In this document: positions 1 to 5,715 of the stretch, in pieces
How positions within the stretch are numbered: position 1 is the stretch's first letter
Layout of the letters: each line of letters begins with the position of its first letter
Source: Oscillospiraceae bacterium
GTDB lineage: Bacteria > Bacillota > Clostridia > Oscillospirales > Oscillospiraceae
Direction: 5' to 3'
NCBI GenBank assembly: GCA_031288675.1
Contig: JAITQY010000089.1
Span: 1-5,715 of the forward strand
DNA length: 5,715 bases
The notes under the pieces: model-generated
Told to the model about the DNA's origin: nothing
Database searches by the model: none
What the model saw: only the letters and a program-made list of their open reading frames with translations
Program-made: the position numbers and the translations under genes

Positions 1-1
1 G

Positions 2-628
2 CGTCTGCACAGCCTTCGCGCGTTTGAGGACGTTATGATGGATCTTGCACTGTATCCGGACGAGTGCAACGAGTTCTTTGAGGCGTACACCGAATGGAAA
101 CTTGAGGTCTTTAAGCAACTGATAGACAATCTGGATTTAGACATTATTCACAGCCACGACGACCTCGGCGCAAAGAACAAGCTGTTCTTCTCCCCGCAGA
201 CGTTCCGTGACCTGCTGAAACCGCATTACGCAAAGCTTTACGGTTATGTCAAATCACGCGGAAAGCTTGTACAGCATCACAGCGACTGCTTTAACGAACC
301 TTTTGCAATCGACTTCGCGGAAATCGGAATTGATATGTGGCAGGGTGCGCTTCCGTCAAACGACATTATCAAACTTCAAAAGGAACTGGATGCACGCGGG
401 CTGAATATGCTAATGATGGGCGGTATTGAGTCAGCTGTCGTTGATAATCCTGACGCTACAGAAGATGAAATCCGCGCGGAAGTACGCCGCGCAATCGACA
501 CTTACGGTCCGGGCGGACACTTCCTGCCCTGTATGGGAAGTATCAACTGCCTGTACGAAAAGAACGAAGTAATCTTCATTGACGAGTGCAACAAATACGG
601 TGCGGAGTGGGTCGCGAAGCAGAAATAA
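2..628 (+). CDS. Uroporphyrinogen decarboxylase (URO-D) family protein, 3' part
   Basis: The reading frame is open to the left edge, so this is the C-terminal 208 residues of a longer protein (family members are usually about 340-380 residues). The first in-frame ATG at 35 is internal: the residues before it (RLHSLRAFEDV) continue the fold. Visible family features are a DDLGAKNKLFFSPQTFRDLL segment (an acidic turn followed by SP..F), then KPHYAKLYGYVKSRGK, then HHSDC at 275-289 followed by a Gly-Ile-Asp beta-strand (EIGIDMWQG), and late GGI and GPGGHFLPCMG segments. The superfamily includes true HemE and the corrinoid/coenzyme M methyltransferases (MtaA, MtbA, CmuA). This protein resembles the methyltransferase-like group found in anaerobes more than HemE, because it lacks recognisable HemE C-terminal motifs, but its substrate cannot be read from sequence. 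It is probably cytoplasmic. Family assignment is firm; specific function is unknown. Confidence 0.85.
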   Translation, partial: RLHSLRAFEDVMMDLALYPDECNEFFEAYTEWKLEVFKQLIDNLDLDIIHSHDDLGAKNKLFFSPQTFRDLLKPHYAKLYGYVKSRGKLVQHHSDCFNEPFAIDFAEIGIDMWQGALPSNDIIKLQKELDARGLNMLMMGGIESAVVDNPDATEDEIRAEVRRAIDTYGPGGHFLPCMGSINCLYEKNEVIFIDECNKYGAEWVAKQK

Positions 629-660
629 TTTTGCTTTAACCAATCAGTAACAACTTATTT

Positions 661-689
661 CCGGGCGGCAGAATTGCCGCCCGGTTTTT
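661..689 (+). terminator. Rho-independent terminator of the URO-D-family gene
   Basis: A perfect 10-bp GC-rich stem (CCGGGCGGCA at 661-670 pairing with TGCCGCCCGG at 675-684) with a GAAT loop is followed at once by TTTTT. It lies 32 bases after the stop at 628. The T-tract is present only for + strand transcription. On the minus strand the stem would be followed by AAATAAG, so it is not a good bidirectional terminator by sequence. Confidence 0.93.
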
Positions 690-709
690 AATATATAATC
701 AGAAAGCGA

Positions 710-725
710 CATAGCAATAGCTATG
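710..725 (-). terminator. Weak hairpin, possible 3' end of the hemZ operon
   Basis: CATAGC (710-715) and GCTATG (720-725) form a 6-bp stem with a 4-base loop, starting about 15 bases beyond the hemZ stop in the minus direction. The sequence that follows on the minus strand (TCGCTTTCTG) is only partly T-rich, so this is a poor intrinsic terminator. It is the only hairpin between hemZ and the strong terminator at 661-689 that I could find, and transcription may instead continue into that stem. Confidence 0.25.
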
Positions 726-740
726 ATAATTTAGTATCTA

Positions 741-2075
741 TTACTGCATTGACTCTATATACTCTTTATGATATTTTTTGTTAAAACTCCGGCTTGCACG
801 GAATTCACCGTTTTCTTTGATAACCCGCTTCGTACTTCCGCCAGCGCCGAGCGCATATACAGTACGCAGCTCCTCCATCATCACGACGTTATACAGGCAC
901 TCCGAGCCAGGCAATGTCCAGCCGGAGTTTTCAAACCCTGCTGAATATTTCTGCCGGTACAGATAATACGGTTCATAGCCCCGACTTTTAAGTTTGCCGA
1001 ACGCATAGCCGAGCATATCCCCTACCAACTGGGGTGAAATCTCAGCCTGCGCCGAACCTTCTCTCATTGCTGACCCTTTTTTCAGCGTAAGCGTGTGCAG
1101 CGTAAGGTTATCCGGCTTAAGCTCAAGGCATATGTCAACGCTGTTTCGGAATGATTCCGCAGTATCAACCGGCAACCCGGCAATCAAGTCCATATTAACT
1201 TGCCGGAATCCAACCTCGCGCACAAGCCTAAACGCCCTTATAGAATCCTCCGCGCTGTGCAATCGTCCGATTTTACGCAGAACCTCATCGTTCATCGTCT
1301 GCGGATTCACACTAACGCGCGTAACGCCACCGTCGCGCAGCGCAATAAGTTTCTCCAGAGTAATCGTATCAGGTCTTCCCGCCTCTACGGTCAGTTCGTC
1401 ACAAGCAGACAAATCAAAACTGATCCGCAGCTCTTGCAGCAACGCGCCTAGCTGCCCCGCACTGAGCGTTGTCGGCGTTCCGCCGCCTATATATACTGCC
1501 CGTACACGCTCACCGCTTTCCGCAACCTTACGCGAAACAATCGCAATCTCCCTGTTAAGCGCGGCAATATACGGTTCTATCAGCTTATTATTTCCCGCCG
1601 CGCCGACACTTACAAAACTGCAATAGCTGCACCGCGTCGGGCAAAACGGGATTCCGACATACAGAACTACATCATTCTCCGCAAGGGCATTGTCAGCCGC
1701 TCCGGCAAATTTTGCCGTACTGCGCACAAGTTCCGCGCGTTCCGGAGAAACATAGAATTCCCTCTCTAAATCTATGCCCAGTAACGCCAGACGCGTAGGC
1801 TTAACGCCGCTTACCGCGCCCCATGCCGGCGCAATCGGAAGAAACTTCACAGCCGCACGGTAAAACGACAGCTTCAGAGCACGCTGAATTTCCCGCGTGT
1901 CGGCGGCAGGAGGCAATCCGGTTATATCCTCCGCAACTTCTGACCCGTAAATCCTCGTGCGAACAGTATTATCGCCAAAGCGCAGTTCCGAATCAAATTC
2001 CGGAACTGCGCCGCCGAACAGCGAAATCGCCGTTTGCTCAACCGCGTATTTATAATCGTGTCCTATAAGACGCAT
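741..2075 (-). CDS. hemZ: HemZ-type radical SAM coproporphyrinogen dehydrogenase-like protein
   Basis: A 444-residue cytoplasmic radical SAM protein of the HemN/HemW/HemZ group. The CxxxCxxC iron-sulfur motif is CPTRCSYC (Cys145, Cys149, Cys152), preceded by the strand YVGIPF and followed by GGGTPT at 197-202, which helps bind S-adenosylmethionine. The segment RVSVNPQTM (253-261) with IGRLH (269-273) separates it from HemW and HemN, in which a G-Q pair replaces NPQ. The C-terminal part carries YYLYRQK (370-376) and PGSECLYNVVMMEE (389-402), also HemZ-like. The first 135 residues are the extra N-terminal region of this subfamily. It is somewhat shorter than Bacillus HemZ (about 500). HemZ is annotated as oxygen-independent coproporphyrinogen III dehydrogenase, but its activity is less well established than that of HemN, so the haem role is inferred. 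The start codon lies 2 bases after the upstream hydrolase stop and no strong ribosome binding site is visible, so translational coupling is likely. Confidence 0.9.
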   Translation of the reverse strand: MRLIGHDYKYAVEQTAISLFGGAVPEFDSELRFGDNTVRTRIYGSEVAEDITGLPPAADTREIQRALKLSFYRAAVKFLPIAPAWGAVSGVKPTRLALLGIDLEREFYVSPERAELVRSTAKFAGAADNALAENDVVLYVGIPFCPTRCSYCSFVSVGAAGNNKLIEPYIAALNREIAIVSRKVAESGERVRAVYIGGGTPTTLSAGQLGALLQELRISFDLSACDELTVEAGRPDTITLEKLIALRDGGVTRVSVNPQTMNDEVLRKIGRLHSAEDSIRAFRLVREVGFRQVNMDLIAGLPVDTAESFRNSVDICLELKPDNLTLHTLTLKKGSAMREGSAQAEISPQLVGDMLGYAFGKLKSRGYEPYYLYRQKYSAGFENSGWTLPGSECLYNVVMMEELRTVYALGAGGSTKRVIKENGEFRASRSFNKKYHKEYIESMQ

Positions 2076-2077
2076 AA

Positions 2078-2674
2078 TCAGTCTCTGAAAACCTCAGTTG
2101 CATACTTCATATAATAGTTCTGCTGACGTTCCCAGTTCAGCGTACTGTGTATGTCATGACCCGGATAAACCTCATAATCGCCACTAAGGTTATACAGTTT
2201 TCTCAAGCTGCGCAGAAGCGTATCCATATCTCCGCCCGGCATATCAGTACGTCCGCAGCTGTCACGGAACAGAGTATCGCCGGTAAACAGCGCGTCCTGA
2301 ACTTTCAAGCATACCCCTCCGGGAGTATGCCCCGGCGTCTCAATGACCTCGAACGTCAGTGCGCCGACGCTTATTTTGTCCCCGTCCTTATATGTCCTCA
2401 CATTCGCAATTTTCTCAACTTCTGCCGCGTCCGCCGCGTGGATAAACACCGGCGCTTCTGTTTCCTTCTCCAACATACCAAGCGCACCGATATGATCAAA
2501 ATGACCATGCGTAATAAATATCGCCGCGACCGTAAGTCCCGTTTCTTCAATATAGTTCAGTATCGTGCTGCTCTCCGCTCCCGGATCAATCACCGCGCAT
2601 TTAAGAGAGTTTTCATCTGTAACTACATAGCAATTAGTTTGCAGTTGTCCCACGTCAAGAATTTTGATTTGCAT
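2078..2674 (-). CDS. Metallo-beta-lactamase-fold hydrolase (short glyoxalase II-like)
   Basis: A 198-residue cytoplasmic binuclear metal hydrolase. All expected ligands are present: THGHFDH with His56, His58, Asp60 and His61; His116 in TPGHTPGG; Asp133 in FTGDTLF; His173 in YPGHD. The GRTDMPGG segment (141-148) is typical of the short glyoxalase II-like group (YcbL/YqgX type, about 200-215 residues), which lacks the C-terminal helical domain of classical glyoxalase II. A thioester such as an S-acyl thiol is a plausible substrate but is not shown. The start at 2674 is chosen because MQIKILDVGQLQTNCYV is the family's normal N-terminus and it follows a near-perfect ribosome binding site. An in-frame ATG at 2713 would add 13 residues (MRCVLSNKRGGTN), overlap the ABC gene and put that site inside the coding region. 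It sits between the ABC gene and hemZ in one operon; pairing with hemZ is common in clostridia. Confidence 0.92.
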   Translation of the reverse strand: MQIKILDVGQLQTNCYVVTDENSLKCAVIDPGAESSTILNYIEETGLTVAAIFITHGHFDHIGALGMLEKETEAPVFIHAADAAEVEKIANVRTYKDGDKISVGALTFEVIETPGHTPGGVCLKVQDALFTGDTLFRDSCGRTDMPGGDMDTLLRSLRKLYNLSGDYEVYPGHDIHSTLNWERQQNYYMKYATEVFRD

Positions 2675-2680
2675 ATTAGT

Positions 2681-2689
2681 TCCTCCCCT
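2681..2689 (-). promoter_or_regulatory. Strong ribosome binding site that fixes the hydrolase start
   Basis: On the minus strand the sequence reads AGGGGAGGA, with 6-7 bases between it and the ATG at 2674. It fills the 19-base gap after the stop of the ABC gene. It is the strongest ribosome binding site in the window and supports the start at 2674 over the upstream in-frame ATG at 2713. Confidence 0.88.
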
Positions 2690-2693
2690 TTTA

Positions 2694-5354
2694 TTACTCA
2701 GTACGCAGCGCAACTACAGCGTCTTTACGCGCCGCAATCCGCGACGGAAGCAGTCCAGCTACTAACGTCAGTATACAGCTCAACACCACCAGTATCACTC
2801 CTCCGGCTACCGGCAAAGTAGCTACATTCGGTATCTGTGTCAAATTGTGAATAATTATATTAGCCGGAATACATATCAATACACTGACCCCTATTCCCAA
2901 CGCGCCTGCAAACAGTCCGACAATCAGCGTCTCAGCGTTGAATACCTGACCGATGTCGCGCTTACTCGCGCCGAGCGCTTTCAAAATTCCGATTTCTTTC
3001 GTGCGCTCCAATACCGAAACATAAGTGATGATTCCAATCATAAGCGAACTTACCACTAACGAGATACTCACAAACGCGATAAGCACATAGCTAATCCCGT
3101 TAACTACCGTCGTTACGGAACTAAGCAGTAACCCGATAAAATCCGTGTATTTCAAGATTTGAGCGTCCGGATCCTTCTCCAATAAGCTGTCATTATACCG
3201 GTCGATAAAGTCAGAAAGTTTATCTTTGCTCTCAAAATCTTTCGGGTAAAGGTTGATTGCCGTAGGATGCGCCTCGTCAACTATGCCGAGCTTTGTCTTA
3301 TTCCCTTCAAAAGTTGCTTTGGAATTCGGCGCATACTGCTCCGCAAGCGCGGCAAGCTGTTCGTCTGTCATATTAGCCAACATTTGCTGCTGTTCCGGAG
3401 TTAAATTCGCCATCAGCTCCGCCATATCAGCCTCATTCTGAGCTTCATCAATTTCGCCGAACGGTTTACCTGTGAATACGTCAATATCCGGGTTTGTCAT
3501 TTGCTCACGCACAATCGCGCTGTCAAATGTCCGCGCCATCATCTCTTTTGTCAGGGACGGCAGGTACCCTACAGAGCCTGTAATAGCGGTCGCGCTCGCT
3601 CCCGCCGCCGGACGGATGATTGCTGAAACCTTTAGCGTTATCGCGTTGTTCAGAACGCCCTGCATGTACGCAGTATCACCGCCGTTATTGTGCCATACAT
3701 CTCCGTCCTTAGCATAGAACGCCGCGTTCGGCATAACTTTATATGTCAAGGCAAGAAGCTCGTCATACGTGAATTCCATCGGCTCGCCCGCAATAACGTC
3801 GCCGCTGATCACATTGCTGACAAAGCCGTCAAGCTCCGCCGGGTCTTTCAGCCCCATTGCATAAAGGGCATAGTCCTGAATCGCATCGTCTTTAGTAACT
3901 ACTATCACAACCTCATCATAATTATCAGGCCACGAACCCGCAAGAATGTCATACTGCGATTTCAGCAGCTCCGGGTTATCAAGCATTTCTGTCCATATCT
4001 CACTGCCGCTGCTCATCATAGACATACTGCTCATCGACGTGTTAACCTCAATCTCCTCACCGGCATAGGTCATTACGCCAACCTCTCCGGGCGCCATACC
4101 CATTATGGGCTTCATAAAGTACGCAGGATACACCTGCTCCGTAGAACCCGGTTCGCCTTTGAATATATTCATCTGTATAGCATAATTATATCCTACTGCG
4201 TTCAGCGAGCCCTCTATTTCATCATAATGGTCATTCAAATACTGTCTAAAGGAAACAAGGTCATTTTTCCTGCCCATCATCGCGGACATACTATTTGCCA
4301 TACCGCTCATAATATCTAAGGAATAAATTTTTCCGCTGTCCTTCTCCCTGTCCATTGCCGCGCCGCGCGACTCCGAAAGACTGCTGAGCATTGCCCCTAT
4401 ATCAGCAGTTTGCTCCGTGATTGCAATAGGGTAGGTTGAAAGCGTATCGCTTTGAACATCGTCAATATACATTTGGAACCCGTTGGACAGCGAAAGTATA
4501 AGCGCTATCCCGATAATGCCGATACTTCCTGCAAACGCAGTCAGGAATGTTCTGCCTTTTTTCGTCATCAGGTTATTCAGGCTAAGCCCAAGCGCGGTAA
4601 AAAAGCCCATCGCCGGTTTGCGCTCCCGCTTCGGTTCGGCGGTATTAAACGCGTTCGCCGCAGTTTTCTCCGCTTCTGTGACCGGGTCGGTATCATTGAT
4701 TATTTTCCCGTCAAAAAGCCGCACGATACGCGTCGCATAACGCTCCGCAAGGTCTGCATTATGCGTGACCATAATAACAAGGCGGTCGTTGGCTATCTCT
4801 TTCAGGATGTCCATAACCATAACGGATGTCTCGCTGTCAAGCGCGCCTGTCGGCTCGTCCGCCATCAGGATTTCCGGATTGTTAACCAACGCGCGCGCAA
4901 TCGCGACGCGCTGGGTCTGACCACCGGACATCTGGCTCGGTTTCTTCTTTAATTGGTCGCCAAGCCCGACGCGCTCCAGCGCTTCTTTCGCTCGGCGGCG
5001 GCGCTCTCCCTTGCTGATTCCGGAGAGCGTCATAGCTATCTCAACGTTCGCCAGCGCAGTTTGATGCGAAATCAGGTTATAGCTCTGAAACACAAAACCC
5101 ACACGCCTGTTACGGTAATTTTCCCAGTCACGGTCAGTATAGTTTTTCGTACTTACTCCGTTGATAACAAGGTCACCGTCCGTATAGCGGTCAAGTCCTC
5201 CAAGTATATTAAGCGTCGTGGTCTTTCCGCACCCCGAAGGTCCCAATATCGCAACAAATTCGTTGTCGCGGAACGTTAGGTCAACGCCGTTCAGCGCGCC
5301 AACGGTGGTCGTTCCGCTTTTGTAATGCTTAGTGATATTCTTTAATTCAACCAT
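2694..5354 (-). CDS. Fused ABC transporter ATPase-permease (MacB/FtsX type)
   Basis: An 886-residue membrane protein with an N-terminal ATPase and a C-terminal permease. The ATPase (about 1-225) has Walker A GPSGCGKT (38-45), Q-loop Gln90, signature MSGGQ (142-146, Met in place of the usual Leu), Walker B ILMADEP with catalytic Glu167, and H-loop His198. A charged linker leads to TM1 (about 270-291). About 455 residues outside the membrane follow, then TM2 (about 750-778), the conserved FtsX loop ERTKEIGILKALGASKRDI (783-801), TM3 (about 808-832) and TM4 (about 848-870). This is the MacB-like mechanotransmission layout, but the surface domain is about twice that of Gram-negative MacB. Proteins of this type export or extract peptides, antibiotics or lipids; the substrate here is unknown and no MacA-like partner is visible in the window. 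It is the first gene of a three-gene operon. The ATG at 5354 follows AGAGGA (5366-5371) and starts the usual MxELKNITKHY N-terminus. Confidence 0.93.
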   Translation of the reverse strand: MVELKNITKHYKSGTTTVGALNGVDLTFRDNEFVAILGPSGCGKTTTLNILGGLDRYTDGDLVINGVSTKNYTDRDWENYRNRRVGFVFQSYNLISHQTALANVEIAMTLSGISKGERRRRAKEALERVGLGDQLKKKPSQMSGGQTQRVAIARALVNNPEILMADEPTGALDSETSVMVMDILKEIANDRLVIMVTHNADLAERYATRIVRLFDGKIINDTDPVTEAEKTAANAFNTAEPKRERKPAMGFFTALGLSLNNLMTKKGRTFLTAFAGSIGIIGIALILSLSNGFQMYIDDVQSDTLSTYPIAITEQTADIGAMLSSLSESRGAAMDREKDSGKIYSLDIMSGMANSMSAMMGRKNDLVSFRQYLNDHYDEIEGSLNAVGYNYAIQMNIFKGEPGSTEQVYPAYFMKPIMGMAPGEVGVMTYAGEEIEVNTSMSSMSMMSSGSEIWTEMLDNPELLKSQYDILAGSWPDNYDEVVIVVTKDDAIQDYALYAMGLKDPAELDGFVSNVISGDVIAGEPMEFTYDELLALTYKVMPNAAFYAKDGDVWHNNGGDTAYMQGVLNNAITLKVSAIIRPAAGASATAITGSVGYLPSLTKEMMARTFDSAIVREQMTNPDIDVFTGKPFGEIDEAQNEADMAELMANLTPEQQQMLANMTDEQLAALAEQYAPNSKATFEGNKTKLGIVDEAHPTAINLYPKDFESKDKLSDFIDRYNDSLLEKDPDAQILKYTDFIGLLLSSVTTVVNGISYVLIAFVSISLVVSSLMIGIITYVSVLERTKEIGILKALGASKRDIGQVFNAETLIVGLFAGALGIGVSVLICIPANIIIHNLTQIPNVATLPVAGGVILVVLSCILTLVAGLLPSRIAARKDAVVALRTE

Positions 5355-5365
5355 AATTTTTGTAT

Positions 5366-5371
5366 TCCTCT
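5366..5371 (-). promoter_or_regulatory. Ribosome binding site of the ABC transporter gene
   Basis: AGAGGA on the minus strand, 11 bases before the ATG at 5354. Spacing is slightly long but usable, and the surrounding leader is A-rich and likely unstructured. No other in-frame start fits better. Confidence 0.65.
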
Positions 5372-5398
5372 TCTCATTCTCAATTTTCTTTTTTCTAA

Positions 5399-5427
5399 AT
5401 TATAGCATAACTATATGAATAATTAAA
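5399..5427 (-). promoter_or_regulatory. Probable extended -10 promoter of the ABC-hydrolase-hemZ operon
   Basis: On the minus strand there is a perfect TATAAT (5399-5404) preceded by TG one base upstream (5406-5407), giving the extended form TGCTATAAT. A weak -35, TTTAAT (5422-5427), lies 17 bases away. Expected transcription start is near 5392, giving a leader of about 38 bases before the ATG at 5354. The strong extended -10 with a poor -35 suggests either an activator-helped promoter or one carried by the -10 alone. No promoter is evident in the 19- and 2-base gaps downstream, so all three genes are probably transcribed from here. Confidence 0.75.
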
Positions 5428-5452
5428 GCGATTTTTATGAACACTTTATGAA
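5414..5452 (-). repeat. Phased TTCATA direct repeats at the operon promoter
   Basis: On the minus strand TTCATAA occurs at 5446-5452 and 5435-5441, and TTCATA again at 5414-5419. The spacings are 11 and 22 bases, so all three lie on the same face of the helix. Two copies are upstream of the -35 and one is within the -35/-10 spacer. Direct repeats with an 11-base period are typical binding sites for OmpR/PhoB-family response regulators. The region is very AT-rich, so chance is a real alternative. Confidence 0.4.
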
Positions 5453-5550
5453 TTTATTTCATAGTCCGATTTTCCGAAATATACAACACCCACCTTCGCG
5501 AGAGTTCCGCGCGCCTCTAACGTAAAAATCATAGACGATTATGAATAGGT

Positions 5551-5577
5551 ACAAAGCCGCAGGACGCTCCTGCGGCT
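5551..5577 (-). terminator. Probable terminator of the ABC exporter gene
   Basis: A 10-bp stem (AGCCGCAGGA at 5555-5564 with TCCTGCGGCT at 5568-5577) with a 3-base loop starts about 20 bases after the exporter stop. In the minus direction it is followed by TTGTACC, a short and weak T-run; the + direction has no T-run. It is best read as the minus-strand terminator of the exporter, with leaky termination possible. Confidence 0.6.
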
Positions 5578-5596
5578 CTGCTTACCTAACACTTAT

Positions 5597-5715
5597 CTAT
5601 TCATACCATTGCGCCTGAGCGTTATACATCTTCGCGTATAAGCCGCCGCGTGAGAGCAAATCGGCGTGACTGCCGTCCTCGACTATTCTACCGTCGTCAA
5701 AGACCAGTACGCGGT
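5597..5715 (-). CDS. ABC exporter (MsbA/LmrA-like), C-terminal 38 residues only
   Basis: The frame is open to the right edge and ends at a TAG at 5597-5599. The residues start RVLVFDDGRIVEDGSHADLL, the conserved end of an ABC ATPase just after the H-loop (V..ddGri.e.G.H..Ll), followed by GGLYAKMYNAQAQWYE. The LYAKMYNAQ ending is typical of half-transporters in which the ATPase follows a six-helix membrane domain (type IV exporters, often heterodimeric in Firmicutes). The membrane domain, Walker motifs and substrate clues lie outside the window. It is on the same strand as the operon but separated from it by a terminator and a promoter. Confidence 0.85.
   Translation of the reverse strand, partial: RVLVFDDGRIVEDGSHADLLSRGGLYAKMYNAQAQWYE

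Larger units (their letters stand above)
5355..5596. other. Intergenic region between two ABC transporter genes
   Basis: This 242-base gap separates two minus-strand genes and contains no supported coding region on either strand. The left half (5355-5460) is markedly AT-rich and carries the ribosome binding site, promoter and direct repeats of the downstream operon. The right half holds the terminator of the exporter gene (5551-5577). In between, 5461-5540 shows nothing I can name. The arrangement implies that the exporter and the operon are separate transcription units. Confidence 0.8.

Noticed and set aside
35..628. Treating the ATG at 35 as the true start of the URO-D-family gene
   Set aside because: The frame is open to the left edge with family-like residues before the ATG, no ribosome binding site precedes it, and the protein would lack the first half of the barrel.
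1093..1626. A 177-codon + strand open frame, with others at 4452-4952 and 4953-5279
   Set aside because: All lie antisense to well-supported genes (hemZ and the ABC ATPase) and show no recognisable motifs.
1..2075. A haem biosynthesis cluster made of a URO-D gene and hemZ
   Set aside because: The genes converge on opposite strands, a strong terminator separates them, and the URO-D-family protein looks more like the methyltransferase-related group than HemE.
2675..2713. A 13-residue N-terminal extension of the MBL-fold hydrolase from an ATG at 2713
   Set aside because: It would overlap the end of the ABC gene, has no homology-like sequence and places a near-perfect ribosome binding site inside the coding region; the start at 2674 matches the family.
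2147..2821. A 224-codon + strand open frame
   Set aside because: It lies antisense across the hydrolase and the end of the ABC gene, is rich in Arg, Ser and Ile without domain-like motifs, and has no ribosome binding site; it is a shadow of the minus-strand genes.
3690..4319. A 209-codon + strand open frame
   Set aside because: It is antisense to the ABC surface domain, and its His/Arg/Ile-rich composition is what the complement of this coding sequence would give.
5461..5540. Small hairpins and short + strand ATG frames in the intergenic region
   Set aside because: Pairings such as AGAG/CTCT are too short to matter, and the ATG at 5439 meets a stop after three codons.

Overview
The window looks like ordinary chromosome from a low- to mid-GC anaerobic Firmicute, most likely a clostridial lineage. 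The main pointers are a HemZ-type radical SAM protein rather than HemN, a strong GGGAGG-type ribosome binding site, a URO-D-superfamily protein of the corrinoid/methyltransferase-like kind, and a fused ABC ATPase-permease with a large surface domain. The organism is an inference; no rRNA or tRNA is present to test it.

Layout from left to right: (1) the 3' part of a URO-D-family gene on the + strand, open at the left edge and closed by a strong rho-independent terminator; (2) a 112-base convergent intergenic gap; (3) a three-gene minus-strand operon, read right to left, of an 886-residue MacB/FtsX-type ABC transporter, a 198-residue metallo-beta-lactamase-fold hydrolase and hemZ, with gaps of 19 and 2 bases; (4) a 242-base intergenic region holding the operon's probable extended -10 promoter, phased TTCATA direct repeats and a hairpin terminator belonging to the next gene; (5) the last 38 codons of a second ABC exporter, also on the minus strand and open at the right edge.

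The hydrolase-hemZ pair is a familiar clostridial neighbourhood, but here it follows a transporter gene and probably shares its promoter. No joint function is evident: export across the membrane, thioester or glyoxalase-type hydrolysis and a porphyrin-related radical SAM reaction are not an obvious pathway. The URO-D protein sits in the opposite direction and probably has no regulatory link to hemZ, despite both names recalling haem synthesis.

I found no mobile element, CRISPR array, RNA gene or clearly new system. The points most worth a second look are the phased repeats at the operon promoter, the very large Met-rich surface domain of the ABC permease with a tandem 11-residue repeat, and the atypical His/Cys arrangement in the URO-D-family protein.
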